A stretch of DNA of 64,000 bases. It comes from Streptomyces sp. NRRL F-5123. Lineage in GTDB: Bacteria; Actinomycetota; Actinomycetes; Streptomycetales; Streptomycetaceae. Below are positions 25,819 to 33,532 of this stretch, piece after piece. A program made the position numbers and the translations under genes. Positions within the stretch are counted from its first letter, which is position 1, and the number at the start of each line of letters is the position of its first letter. The notes beneath the pieces are model-generated. The model did no database searches. It saw nothing but the letters and a program-made list of their open reading frames with translations, and was not told the DNA's origin. The stretch is from NCBI RefSeq assembly GCF_000721495.1, contig NZ_JOHY01000019.1:42866-106865 (forward strand). The letters are read 5' to 3'.

Positions 25819-26256
25819 ATGAACGAGCCGACCCCCGGCCAGGGCCCCGCGCCCGCGGCCGACCAGGAGCCCGCGCACGACCCGGAGGTCCTGCAGCTCG
25901 CCTCCCAGGTCTTCGACCTGGCCCGGCGGGGGGACACCGACCGGCTCGCCGCCTACGTCGACGCCGGGGTTCCGGCGAACCTGACCAACGACCGCGGCGA
26001 CACGCTGCTCATGCTGGCCGCCTACCACGGCCACGCGCCCGCCGTCCGGGCGCTGCTGGAGCGCGGGGCGGAGCCCGACCGCGCCAACGACCGCGGGCAG
26101 ACCCCGCTGGCCGGCGCGGTCTTCAAGGGCGAGGACGACGTGGTCACCGCGCTCGTCGAGGCGGGCGCCGACCCGGAAGCGGGCGCGCCCTCGGCCGTGG
26201 ACACCGCGCGGATGTTCGGCAAGGACGGGCTCCTGGAGCTGTTCGGCGCGCGCTGA
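25819..26256 (+). CDS. ankyrin-repeat protein
   Basis: A 145-residue protein with three ankyrin units: GDTDRLAAYVDAGVPANLTNDRG, DTLLMLAAYHGHAPAVRALLERGAEPDRAND and QTPLAGAVFKGEDDVVTALVEAGADPE. Starts four bases after the lipoprotein stop, so the two may be co-transcribed. Ankyrin proteins of this size usually bind another protein; no catalytic domain is present. Confidence 0.85.
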   Translation: MNEPTPGQGPAPAADQEPAHDPEVLQLASQVFDLARRGDTDRLAAYVDAGVPANLTNDRGDTLLMLAAYHGHAPAVRALLERGAEPDRANDRGQTPLAGAVFKGEDDVVTALVEAGADPEAGAPSAVDTARMFGKDGLLELFGAR

Positions 26257-26261
26257 GCCGA

Positions 26262-26301
26262 CGGCCGGGTACGGGTCCGGGGTCGGGCCCGTACCCGGCC
26301 G
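26262..26301. terminator. strong hairpin between convergent genes
   Basis: A perfect 14-bp stem with the arm GGCCGGGTACGGG (26263-26275) and its complement at 26288-26300, loop 12 bases, directly after the ankyrin gene stop and before the stop of the converging allantoicase gene. It probably terminates both. Confidence 0.75.
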
Positions 26302-26317
26302 CGTAGGTGCGCCGCCG

Positions 26318-27577
26318 TCAGGAGAGCGCGGTGTGGCGGGCCGCGAGCCGCCGGGCGCCCTGCTCGGTGAGCGACCCGTGCAGACGCAGCCGGGCGACCC
26401 CGCCGTCCGGGAAGATGTCGAGCCGGGCGTGGGTGGCGGGCACCGGGGCCGTCAGGAAGCGGTGGACGGTGTCCGGCTGGAGCCGTACGCGGTCCAGGAG
26501 CCGCGTCCAGGAGCCTTCGGCCGCGCTGTTGTCGCCGTTGCCGGCGTTGTCGCCGTTCCCGTCGTCCGGGGCGTCCTTGACCCACAGCTCCGCCCAGCCT
26601 GCGGCGTTGCCCTTCAGACAGCCGGTGTCGATCTCGACGGCGCGGATCTCGCCCTGCTCCGCGAGGCGGTAGCCGATCCAGTCGTGCCCGGTGTCGCGGC
26701 GCCGCCGGGTCTCCCAGGCCTCGTCCATCCGCTGCGGGCGGCCGGGCAGCAAGGTGTTCTCGGGCGGCGAGTAGAAGCGGTCGGAGGCGTCCAGCACCGT
26801 GCCGCCGTTCTCCAGCGCCGCCAGGTCGAACGTCCCGAGCGCCGCGAGCCACGCCGGGTCGGGCACCACCTCGCCGAGCACCCGCAGCCGGGCGACGCCC
26901 CCGTCCGGGTGCTGGCGCAGCCGCAGATGGGTGAAGCGGCGCCCGTGGTGGACGGCGAAGACGTTCTCGGCGTGGCCGCCCACGGGCGCGTGCCCGATCA
27001 GCTCCGTCCAGCGCACCGCCGGGTCGAGCAGCTCCTCCGGCGCGGCCGTGGGGTCGGCGGCGACCGCGTCCACGGACACCGCCTGCGGGTGGTTGCCGCG
27101 GAAGTGGGCGGTGTCGACGACGACCGCGCGGATGACACCCGGCGCGCCGAGCCGGACCAGCGCCCAGTCGTGGTCGCCGGGCTGCGGGTGCGGGAGGTGG
27201 GCCGAGGGGCCGCGCCGCCGCCGGGTCTCCCAGCCGTCCATGACCTTGCCCTTGTGCCCGAAGCGCTCCGGGTCGAAGGCGGCGGGGGCGCGCAGCAGCA
27301 GGTTCTCGCGCTCGGCGAAGAATTCGTCACCGGCGGCCATGACCCCGGCGCCGAGTCTGCGGTCGGCCAGGTCCACGAGCCCGGCGAGGTCCGCGCGTGC
27401 TCCGTCTGCCGCGCGGTAGTCGGCGTAGGGGTTGCCGCCGCTGTAGGGGAGGGCGCCGCCGGTGAAGCCGGTCAGCGGGGTGAAGGCCCCCGCGGCGCCC
27501 GCTTCCGTACCCGTGCCTGAACGCGTGCCTGAACCCGCGCGCGCGCCCGTGTCCGTTCCCGTGCCTTCGTGCGTCAT
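26318..27577 (-). CDS. alc: allantoicase
   Basis: A 419-residue enzyme with the twin allantoicase repeats. Each repeat has an opening like ADEFFAERENLLL/ASDRFYSPPENTLL, a MDGWETRRRR/MDEAWETRRRR motif, a GHDW-type motif (DHDWALVRLG and HDWIGYRLA) and VDTAHFRGN/IDTGCLKGN. It hydrolyses allantoate to urea and ureidoglycolate in purine catabolism. A DDGNGDNAGNGDN low-complexity insert sits in the second repeat, and the N-terminus is Gly/Thr-rich. The N-terminal ATG follows AAGGGGCGGG. No allantoinase is next to it, but an AraC regulator is. Confidence 0.9.
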   Translation of the reverse strand: MTHEGTGTDTGARAGSGTRSGTGTEAGAAGAFTPLTGFTGGALPYSGGNPYADYRAADGARADLAGLVDLADRRLGAGVMAAGDEFFAERENLLLRAPAAFDPERFGHKGKVMDGWETRRRRGPSAHLPHPQPGDHDWALVRLGAPGVIRAVVVDTAHFRGNHPQAVSVDAVAADPTAAPEELLDPAVRWTELIGHAPVGGHAENVFAVHHGRRFTHLRLRQHPDGGVARLRVLGEVVPDPAWLAALGTFDLAALENGGTVLDASDRFYSPPENTLLPGRPQRMDEAWETRRRRDTGHDWIGYRLAEQGEIRAVEIDTGCLKGNAAGWAELWVKDAPDDGNGDNAGNGDNSAAEGSWTRLLDRVRLQPDTVHRFLTAPVPATHARLDIFPDGGVARLRLHGSLTEQGARRLAARHTALS

Positions 27578-27626
27578 GCCGTCCCGCCCCTTCCGTGGTG
27601 TCCGCTCGCTGGTCCGTGCTCCCGTG

Positions 27627-27668
27627 CGTGTGCTCCTGTGCGTGTGCTCCTGTGCGTGTGCTCCTGTG
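27627..27668. repeat. three perfect 14-bp tandem repeats
   Basis: Three contiguous copies of CGTGTGCTCCTGTG (27627-27640, 27641-27654, 27655-27668), preceded by a diverged fourth copy. They lie in the gap between the allantoicase start and the AraC gene stop. Confidence 0.85.
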
Positions 27669-27692
27669 CGTCCGCTTGCGTACCGCCGCGGG

Positions 27693-28667
27693 TTACGAGG
27701 CCGCCGCGGTACGTTCCCGGTACTGCTGCGGGCTGATGCCGCGTACCCGCTTGAAGGCCGCGCTGAGCGCGAAGGGGCTGCCGTAGCCGACCCGGCGGGC
27801 GACCGCCGCGATCGTCGCGTCCGGCTCGCGCAGCAGGTCGGCGGCCAGCGCGAGCCGCCAGCCGGTGAGGTAGGCCATGGGCGGCTCGCCGACCAGCTCG
27901 GTGAAGCGGCGGCCGAGCGCGGCCCGGGAGACGCCGGTGCGCGCGGCGAGGTCCGCGACCGTCCAGGGGTGCGCGGGGTCGTCGTGCAGCAGCCGCAGCG
28001 CGGGCCCGACGACCGGGTCGGCCTGCGCGGCGAACCATGCGGGGGCCGCGGCCTCGGGGCGCGCGAACCAGGCCCGCAGCACCGCGATGAGCAGCAGGTC
28101 CAGCAGCCGGTCGAGCACCACCTCCTGGCCGGGCTCGTCGCGTACGACCTCGTCGTTGAGAAGCGCGGGCAGCGGGCTGGACCACGCCGCGGCGGACAGC
28201 ACCAGCACGCGCGGCAGCGCGGACAGCAGCCGGCCGCCGATCTCACCGCCCATCTCGTACGTGCCGGTGACCAGGACGCCGCAGCCGGGCGGCAGTTGGC
28301 CGGGCCGGGCGGGATCGGCGGGGGCGTCGCCCCAGGTGCGCACCCCGAGGTCCATCCGCTCGCACAGCTCGACACCGTCGGCGGTGGTGGACACCTGCCC
28401 GGGGTGGATGACGATCCGCGGCTCGGTGTCCGGGTCGCCCGCGACGGTGTACGGCTCGGGGCCGCGCACCACGGCGATGTCGCCGGGGTGCAGCGGGCGC
28501 GCGGGGACGCCCTCGGTGCGTATCCAGGCGTCGTTCTGCACGACGTGCACGAGCGTCAGCGGCGCCCGGTCGGCGATCCGGAGCGACCAGGGCGGGGTGA
28601 GGACGGAGCGCAGCAGGAAGGCGCCGTGCGCGCGGGGACCGTCCAGCAGGCTGGCCAGGGCATCCAT
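27693..28667 (-). CDS. AraC-family regulator with N-terminal cupin
   Basis: A 324-residue regulator. Residues 1-190 are the cupin-type domain seen in AraC_binding_2/Cupin_6 proteins. The C-terminal 100 residues contain two HTH motifs: WTVADLAARTGVSRAALGRRFTELVGEPPMAYLTGWRLALAADLL and IAAVARRVGYGSPFALSAAFKRVRGISPQQYR. It lies directly upstream of, and on the same strand as, the allantoicase gene, but a divergent DUF1772 gene is also near; either could be a target. A GTG two codons earlier is possible; no clear ribosome site. Confidence 0.85.
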   Translation of the reverse strand: MDALASLLDGPRAHGAFLLRSVLTPPWSLRIADRAPLTLVHVVQNDAWIRTEGVPARPLHPGDIAVVRGPEPYTVAGDPDTEPRIVIHPGQVSTTADGVELCERMDLGVRTWGDAPADPARPGQLPPGCGVLVTGTYEMGGEIGGRLLSALPRVLVLSAAAWSSPLPALLNDEVVRDEPGQEVVLDRLLDLLLIAVLRAWFARPEAAAPAWFAAQADPVVGPALRLLHDDPAHPWTVADLAARTGVSRAALGRRFTELVGEPPMAYLTGWRLALAADLLREPDATIAAVARRVGYGSPFALSAAFKRVRGISPQQYRERTAAAS

Positions 28668-28754
28668 GCGCACAGCCTAGGCGTGGACGCACGCGTATGC
28701 GGATGAGCTTTTCGGCGATGGCCGGGCGGCGGGGCGCGCCGATTGACTGAGGTC

Positions 28755-29528
28755 ATGACGCAGACGCCGCAGATGTCCCCGGCCCAGCCCGCCCCGTACG
28801 CGCCGTTGACGCGACCGGCCCAGCCCGCGCCGGTCGCGCCGTTGACGCCCCCGTCCCAGCCCGCGCCCGTCGCGCACCCCACGCAGTCCGCCCCGTACGC
28901 GCCGCCGCTGCCCACCACCGGCTCGGCCCCGTACGCGTCGCCGATGTCCCCGGTCCCCGCCGCCGGGCGGTGGGCGCCCGTGCCCCGGCCCGACAGCCAC
29001 CCGACCACCCGAGGAGCTGCCGTGAACGGCACCCTGAGCGGCCTCGTGCTGCTCGCAGCGACCCTGACCACCGGCCTGATGGCCGGGCTCTACTTCGCCT
29101 TCTCGGTGGCCGTGATGCCGGGCCTCGGCAAGTCGGGCGACCGCACGCTCGTGGAGGCGATGCAGCGCATCAACGTCGCGATCCTCAACGGCTGGTTCAC
29201 CCTCGCCTTCGGCGGCGCGCTGGTGCTCGGCATCGTCGCGGCGGTGCTGCACCGCGGCGGCGCCGGGCGCCCGGCACTGCAGTGGATCATCGCCGGCGTG
29301 GTGCTCTACGCACTGTCGCTGCTGATCACCATGGGCTTCAGCGTGCCGCTCAACAACAAGCTCGCGGACGCGGGCGCGCCCGGGCGCATCCACGACGTCG
29401 CGGCGGTCCGGGCAGGCTTCGAGTCCGCGTGGATCCACTGGAACATCGCGCGGACCCTGGCCTGCACCGCCGCACTGGGCTGCCTGGCCTGGGCGATGCG
29501 GGTGGCGGCCGGCGCCGGCCGGGCATGA
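28755..29528 (+). CDS. DUF1772-type membrane protein with proline-rich N-terminal extension
   Basis: 257 residues from ATG 28755. The C-terminal 168 residues (from an internal GTG at 29022 with GAGGAG upstream) form the DUF1772 four-helix membrane protein: LSGLVLLAATLTTGLMAGLYFAFSVAVMPGL, WFTLAFGGALVLGIVAAVL and WIIAGVVLYALSLLITM. The first 89 residues are a Pro/Ala/Tyr-rich extension encoded by 36-bp repeats. Third-position GC across the extension is as high as in the core, so it may be translated. Function unknown. Confidence 0.7.
   Translation: MTQTPQMSPAQPAPYAPLTRPAQPAPVAPLTPPSQPAPVAHPTQSAPYAPPLPTTGSAPYASPMSPVPAAGRWAPVPRPDSHPTTRGAAVNGTLSGLVLLAATLTTGLMAGLYFAFSVAVMPGLGKSGDRTLVEAMQRINVAILNGWFTLAFGGALVLGIVAAVLHRGGAGRPALQWIIAGVVLYALSLLITMGFSVPLNNKLADAGAPGRIHDVAAVRAGFESAWIHWNIARTLACTAALGCLAWAMRVAAGAGRA
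28785..28892 (+). repeat. three 36-bp coding repeats
   Basis: Units start at 28785, 28821 and 28857, each opening with CAGCCCGC and encoding the 12-residue pattern QPAPxAPLTxPx. Units 1 and 2 are most alike. They make the Pro-rich extension in front of the DUF1772 domain. Confidence 0.7.
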
Positions 29529-29640
29529 GCCCCGGGCCGCCGGGCCCCGCCGGCGGCCTGCCCGGCGGCCTGCTGGGCGACGCGCCCGGCGATCGTGCGC
29601 GATGCCCGCGGAGCGCGACGCGGCGCCGACAATGGGCGGC

Positions 29641-30492
29641 ATGACCATTCCTGATGCGCAATCACCTCGCACGGACGGCCCCGTCACCGCAGGAGTGTCG
29701 CTGCTGCCGCTGGACGGCGGCGCCATCCACGTCTGCCAGGACGGCCCCCGCGACGCCCCGGCCCTGCTGCTCGTGCACGGGTCCGGGGCGTCCTCGCTGT
29801 CGTGGCAGGCGATGGTGCCGCCGCTGGCCGCCGCCCACCGCGTCGTCCGGATCGACCTGCTGGGCCACGGGCGGTCCGCGCAGCCGGCGGACGGCGCGTA
29901 CGGCATCCCGGAGCAGGCCGACCGGGCGGCGCGGGTGCTGGAGCTGCTGGACGCCGGGCCGGCGGTGGTCGTGGGCCACTCCAGCGGCGGTTACACCGCG
30001 GTCGCCCTCGCCGAGCGGCACCCCGGGCTGGTGCGCGGGCTGGTCCTCGTCAACACCGGTCCGCACCGCGACGCCCTCACCGCCCAGGACGCCGCCGCAG
30101 CCGGCGCGCAGGTGCGGTGGCCGCCGACCGACGAGGAGATCCGGGCCTTCTCCGGCGGCAGCTTCCCCGAGGGCAGCGACGCGCCGCGGATACTGGCCGA
30201 GGAGCTGCGACTGATGAGCTTCCGCTCCTTCCTCACGACCATGCGCGCCTCCTACGGCTATCTGGCGGAGCAGCCGGTGCCGGAGCGGCTGGCGGCCCTC
30301 GGCACGCCGGTGCAGGTGGTCTACGGGGAGCAGGACGGGCGCTGGGTGCCCGCGTCGTACGGCGACTACCGGGCGGTGCCCGGGGTCCGCGTCGATCCGC
30401 TGCCGGGCGTGGGGCACACGTCGATCCTGGAGGCGCCGGAACGGGTCGCCGAGCTGGTGCTGTCCTTCGCCGCCGGCCTCGGGGACCGCTGA
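29641..30492 (+). CDS. alpha/beta-fold hydrolase
   Basis: A 283-residue hydrolase. LLLVHGSGASSLSW is the oxyanion-hole region, GHSSGGYTA the nucleophile elbow with Ser, YGEQDGRWVP the acid and GVGHTSILEAPE the His. The lid between strands 6 and 7 is short. Likely an esterase, lactonase or haloalkane-type hydrolase; substrate not defined. Confidence 0.9.
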   Translation: MTIPDAQSPRTDGPVTAGVSLLPLDGGAIHVCQDGPRDAPALLLVHGSGASSLSWQAMVPPLAAAHRVVRIDLLGHGRSAQPADGAYGIPEQADRAARVLELLDAGPAVVVGHSSGGYTAVALAERHPGLVRGLVLVNTGPHRDALTAQDAAAAGAQVRWPPTDEEIRAFSGGSFPEGSDAPRILAEELRLMSFRSFLTTMRASYGYLAEQPVPERLAALGTPVQVVYGEQDGRWVPASYGDYRAVPGVRVDPLPGVGHTSILEAPERVAELVLSFAAGLGDR

Positions 30493-30566
30493 GCGGGGCG
30501 GCGGGTTTCACAGGGTCGCTCCCCTGCCGGGCGGCGCGGGGCATCGGGGCGGGGCAGCAGTCGCGG

Positions 30567-30800
30567 GTGGACTGCACGCGGCCGGCGGGTGCGAAGGCGG
30601 CCCTGTGGTGGCTGCGCCGCCATCCTTCGGTGCGCGCGCTGGACTTCCTGCCCTCAATGCACCGCCAGGAGCGCGTCAACTGGCAGGTGCGCTTCATCGA
30701 GGGCGGCATGACGGCGGACGAGCGGGCCCCCTTCGGCCGCGCGCCGGCCACGCCGGCGCACGGCCTCGGCGCGGGCGAGCGGCGGGCGTGGGCGGCGGGG
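30567..30800 (+). other. possible gene remnant or short unrecognised coding stretch
   Basis: In the 379-base gap after the hydrolase, one frame has sense-like codon use (GC3 high): AKAALWWLRRHPSVRALDF, LPSMHRQERVNWQVRFIEGG and MTADERAPFGRA follow in order. It opens near a GTG (30567) without a good ribosome site and fades into GC-rich noise near 30800, overlapping no other gene. I do not recognise it. It could be the ruin of an older gene. Confidence 0.3.
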
Positions 30801-30871
30801 TCCGGCTCCCGGCGGCGGGGCCGGGGCTCACGCACGGAGCCCTCGGGCCCCGGCCGCCGGGCGGCCTCGGG

Positions 30872-31684
30872 TCAGCCGCCGAACGCGCCGTGCCGCCCCT
30901 CCCCCGCGGTGAAGCGGGCCACGCCCTGCGCCGCCTCGGCCAGTGAGGTCCGCCCGTGCGCCAGCTCGACGGCCAGGGCCTCGGCCTCCGGCAGCCCCTC
31001 CTGCTCCAGCAAGGCCAGCCGGTCCTGGCGCAGGCACGTCTGCGGGAAGGCAGCGATGCCGGCGGCCAGTTGCTCGGCCGCCTCGCGCGCGGTGCCGTCC
31101 GGCACGACACGGTCGGCCAGGCCGATGGCCAGCGCCTCAGCGGCGTCCACCGGGCGGCCGGTGAGCACCAGGTCCATGGCCCGGCCCGCGCCGACGAGCC
31201 GGGGCAGCCGCACCGTGCCGCCGTCGACCAGCGGGACTCCCCAGCGGCGGCAGAAGACACCGAGGACGGCCGACTCCTCGACGACCCGCAGATCGCACCA
31301 CAGGGCCAGCTCCAGCCCGCCCGCCACCGCGTGGCCCGCGACGGCCGCGATCACCGGCTTGCCGAGCCGCATCCGGGTCGGGCCCATCGGCCCGTCGCCG
31401 TCCGGGCCCCGCGCGCCCGCCGGGTCGGTGACGCGGTTTCCGCGCGCGGTACCGACGGCCGTGAGGTCTGCGCCGGAGCAGAACGTGCCGCCCTCCCCCC
31501 AGAGCACGGCGACGGACGCGTCCTCGTCGGCCTCGAAGGCCCGGAAGGCGTCGGCCAGCGCGCGTGCTGTCGGGCCGTCCACCGCGTTGCGCACCGCGGG
31601 GCGGGACAGCACGACCGTGGTCACCGGGCCGTTCCGCTCACTGCGCACGGCGGGCCGGTCCCGCTCCTCTGACGGCTCGGGCAC
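30872..31684 (-). CDS. enoyl-CoA hydratase/isomerase (crotonase-family)
   Basis: A 270-residue crotonase-fold protein. GTFCSGADLTAVG, GLELALWCDLRVVEESAVLGVF and the WGVPLVDGGTVRLPRLVGAGRAMDL block are the CoA-pocket and oxyanion signatures. The GTG start has AGGGAGCC upstream. It hydrates or isomerises enoyl-CoA thioesters in fatty-acid or branched-chain catabolism. The stop of an XRE regulator lies 23 bases upstream on the same strand, so the two may form an operon. Confidence 0.9.
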   Translation of the reverse strand: MPEPSEERDRPAVRSERNGPVTTVVLSRPAVRNAVDGPTARALADAFRAFEADEDASVAVLWGEGGTFCSGADLTAVGTARGNRVTDPAGARGPDGDGPMGPTRMRLGKPVIAAVAGHAVAGGLELALWCDLRVVEESAVLGVFCRRWGVPLVDGGTVRLPRLVGAGRAMDLVLTGRPVDAAEALAIGLADRVVPDGTAREAAEQLAAGIAAFPQTCLRQDRLALLEQEGLPEAEALAVELAHGRTSLAEAAQGVARFTAGEGRHGAFGG

Positions 31685-31707
31685 GGCGGCTCCCTGCGCT
31701 CGGCGGA

Positions 31708-32280
31708 TCAGCGGTGCTCCTGGACGAGCACGGCCGAGGTGCCCGGCTCCAGGGCCCGGAAGACATGGGCGAGATCGCCCGGATAAGCGATGTAGTCGCC
31801 CGGCCCGATCTCCACGGGCTCCTCCGCGACACCGACGAGCGCCCGTCCGGTGCTGAGCACCACGTGCTCCACGACCCCCGGCATGTGCGGGTCGGACTCC
31901 CGCGCGCTGCCGGGCTGGGCGGTCACCAGGTAGATGTCGCGCCGGATGCCGGGCGGTGACGACGCGAGCAGCACCGCGACGTACTCGGCCCGCTCGGCGG
32001 CGAACGCCGGCCCCTCGCCGGCCCTGATGACCTGCACCTGGGGCCGCGGCGGCTCCACGAGCTGGGCGAAGGGCACGTCGAGGGTGACGCTGAGCGCCCA
32101 CAACGTCTCCACGCTGGGGTTGCCCGTGCCCGACTCCAGCTGGGACAGCGTCGACTTGGCGATGCCGGCCCGCCGCGCGACCTCGGCCAGCGACAGCCCG
32201 GCCCGCCGCCGCTCCCGCTGCAGCCCGGCCGCGATCACGTCCAGCGGCGGCCCGCCGCGCGGGATCCCGTCGTGCGGCAC
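31708..32280 (-). CDS. XRE-family regulator with C-terminal cupin
   Basis: A 190-residue repressor-like protein. LQRERRRAGLSLAEVARRAGIAKSTLSQLESGTGNPSVETLWAL is a Cro/C1-type HTH; the last ~90 residues are a cupin (HMPGVVEHVVLSTGRALVGVAEEPVEIGPGDYIAYPGDLAHVF) that may bind a metabolite. GTG 32280 is preferred (GAAGGAG upstream); a GTG at 32334 would add 18 residues. Divergent from azlCD, with matching 16-bp palindromes between them. Confidence 0.9.
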   Translation of the reverse strand: MPHDGIPRGGPPLDVIAAGLQRERRRAGLSLAEVARRAGIAKSTLSQLESGTGNPSVETLWALSVTLDVPFAQLVEPPRPQVQVIRAGEGPAFAAERAEYVAVLLASSPPGIRRDIYLVTAQPGSARESDPHMPGVVEHVVLSTGRALVGVAEEPVEIGPGDYIAYPGDLAHVFRALEPGTSAVLVQEHR

Positions 32281-32313
32281 TTCCGCTCCTTCGTTCGCTC
32301 TATCGGTCGATGT

Positions 32314-32378
32314 GTTCGTCTTGACGAACGACACTCCTGGTGTTCAGTATAGGCGGCGATGCGTTCGATACAACGAAC
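32314..32378. promoter_or_regulatory. azlC promoter with two 16-bp GTTCG-N6-CGAAC operators
   Basis: GTTCGTCTTGACGAAC (32314-32329) is a perfect palindrome; GTTCGATACAACGAAC (32363-32378) has the same arms. A diverged third copy, GTTCGCTCTATCGGTC, lies at 32293-32308. A -35 TTGACG (32321-32326) and -10 CAGTAT (32345-32350), spacer 18, put +1 at about 32358-32359, the azlC ATG, so the mRNA is probably leaderless. Site 1 covers the -35 box and site 2 lies just downstream of +1, inside codons 2-7. The XRE-cupin protein is the likely ligand-controlled binder. Confidence 0.65.
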
Positions 32379-33069
32379 AAGACGGCTCCCCTTTCCCCAA
32401 GTCCCCGGCCTGGCCCGGGACATCGCCCTGGTCTGCGCCGCCGACGCGGTGGTCGGCGTGTCCTTCGGCGCCCTGTCCGTCGGCCTCGGACTGCCGCCCT
32501 GGCTCCCGGTGCTGCTGTCCGTGGTCGTCTTCGCGGGCGCGGCGCAGTTCCTCTTCGTCGGCCTGGTCGCGGCGGGCGGCAACCCGCTCGCGGCAGTGGC
32601 CGCCGGGCTCCTGGTGAACACCCGCCACCTCCCCTTCGGCTTCGCCGTGGGCGACGCCCTCGGCGCGGGATGGCCGCGCCGCATCGCCGGCAGCCATCTC
32701 ATGGTCGACGAGACCGTGGCCTTCACCCTGGCGCAGCGCGACCCGCTGCACCGGCGCACCGCCTACTGGCTGTGCGGCACCGGCCTGTTCGCGAGCTGGA
32801 ACGCCGGCGTACTGCTGGGCGTCTACGGCGGCCACGCCCTGCGCGACACCGATGCCCTCGGCCTCGACGCGGCCTTCCCCGCGGTGCTGGTCGCCCTGCT
32901 GCTCCCGTCCCTGCGCACCGCCGGCACCCGCCGGGCGGCGCTCACCGGCGCGCTGGTCGCGCTCGCCACCGCACCCTTCCTGCCCGCCGGACTGCCCGTC
33001 CTGCTCGCCCTCGCGGGTGTCGCCGCCGCGGAGCGCCGCCGCCCCGCCACCCCGGAGGACAACCGGTGA
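32359..33069 (+). CDS. azlC: AzlC, branched-chain amino acid exporter large subunit
   Basis: A 236-residue membrane protein with the AzlC signatures DAVVGVSFGALSVGLGLPPW, AGAAQFLFVGLVAAGGNPLAAVAAGLLVNTRHL and a downstream HLMVDETVAF. Seven or so helices. Works with AzlD to export branched-chain amino acids and toxic analogues. Its stop overlaps the azlD GTG (GTGA), so the two are co-translated. Transcription probably starts at the ATG. Confidence 0.9.
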   Translation: MRSIQRTRRLPFPQVPGLARDIALVCAADAVVGVSFGALSVGLGLPPWLPVLLSVVVFAGAAQFLFVGLVAAGGNPLAAVAAGLLVNTRHLPFGFAVGDALGAGWPRRIAGSHLMVDETVAFTLAQRDPLHRRTAYWLCGTGLFASWNAGVLLGVYGGHALRDTDALGLDAAFPAVLVALLLPSLRTAGTRRAALTGALVALATAPFLPAGLPVLLALAGVAAAERRRPATPEDNR

Positions 33070-33389
33070 GCGGCAACGCACCGTTGCTGGCGGCCACCGC
33101 CGTACTCGGCGCGGGCACCTTCGCCTTCCGGTTCGCCGGACCCGCGCTGCGCTCCCGCGTCACCCTGCCGCCCGCGCTCGAACGCCTGCTGGCGACCGCC
33201 GTGGTCGTACTGCTCGCCGCACTCGTCGCCACCTCGGCGCTCACCGACGGGCACGCCCTCGCGGGCCCGGCCCGGCCCGCGGGTGTCGCCGTCGGCGCGC
33301 TGTGCGCCTGGCGCAAGGCCCCCTTTCTCGTCGTCGTCCTCGCCGCTGCGGCGGCCACCGCCGTGCTGCGCCTGCTCTCCGTCCCCTGA
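33066..33389 (+). CDS. azlD: AzlD, small subunit of branched-chain amino acid exporter
   Basis: A 107-residue protein with four hydrophobic helices: TAVLGAGTFAFRFAGPAL, LLATAVVVLLAALVATSAL, GVAVGALCAW and APFLVVVLAAAAATAVLRLL. The FRFAGP motif near the start is typical of AzlD. Starts at a GTG that overlaps the azlC stop. Confidence 0.9.
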   Translation: MSGNAPLLAATAVLGAGTFAFRFAGPALRSRVTLPPALERLLATAVVVLLAALVATSALTDGHALAGPARPAGVAVGALCAWRKAPFLVVVLAAAAATAVLRLLSVP

Positions 33390-33532
33390 CCCCGCCTCCA
33401 CCCCGCCCCGCGAAGAGTTGGCCGAACTCGGAGGCGACAGCAGGAATGCAGGTCGTGTTACGTGTCATGTCTCCGTCGCTTCACGCCTGGGCGTCACCGT
33501 CCTGACGGAGAGCCATCCCCACAGGAGGACAC

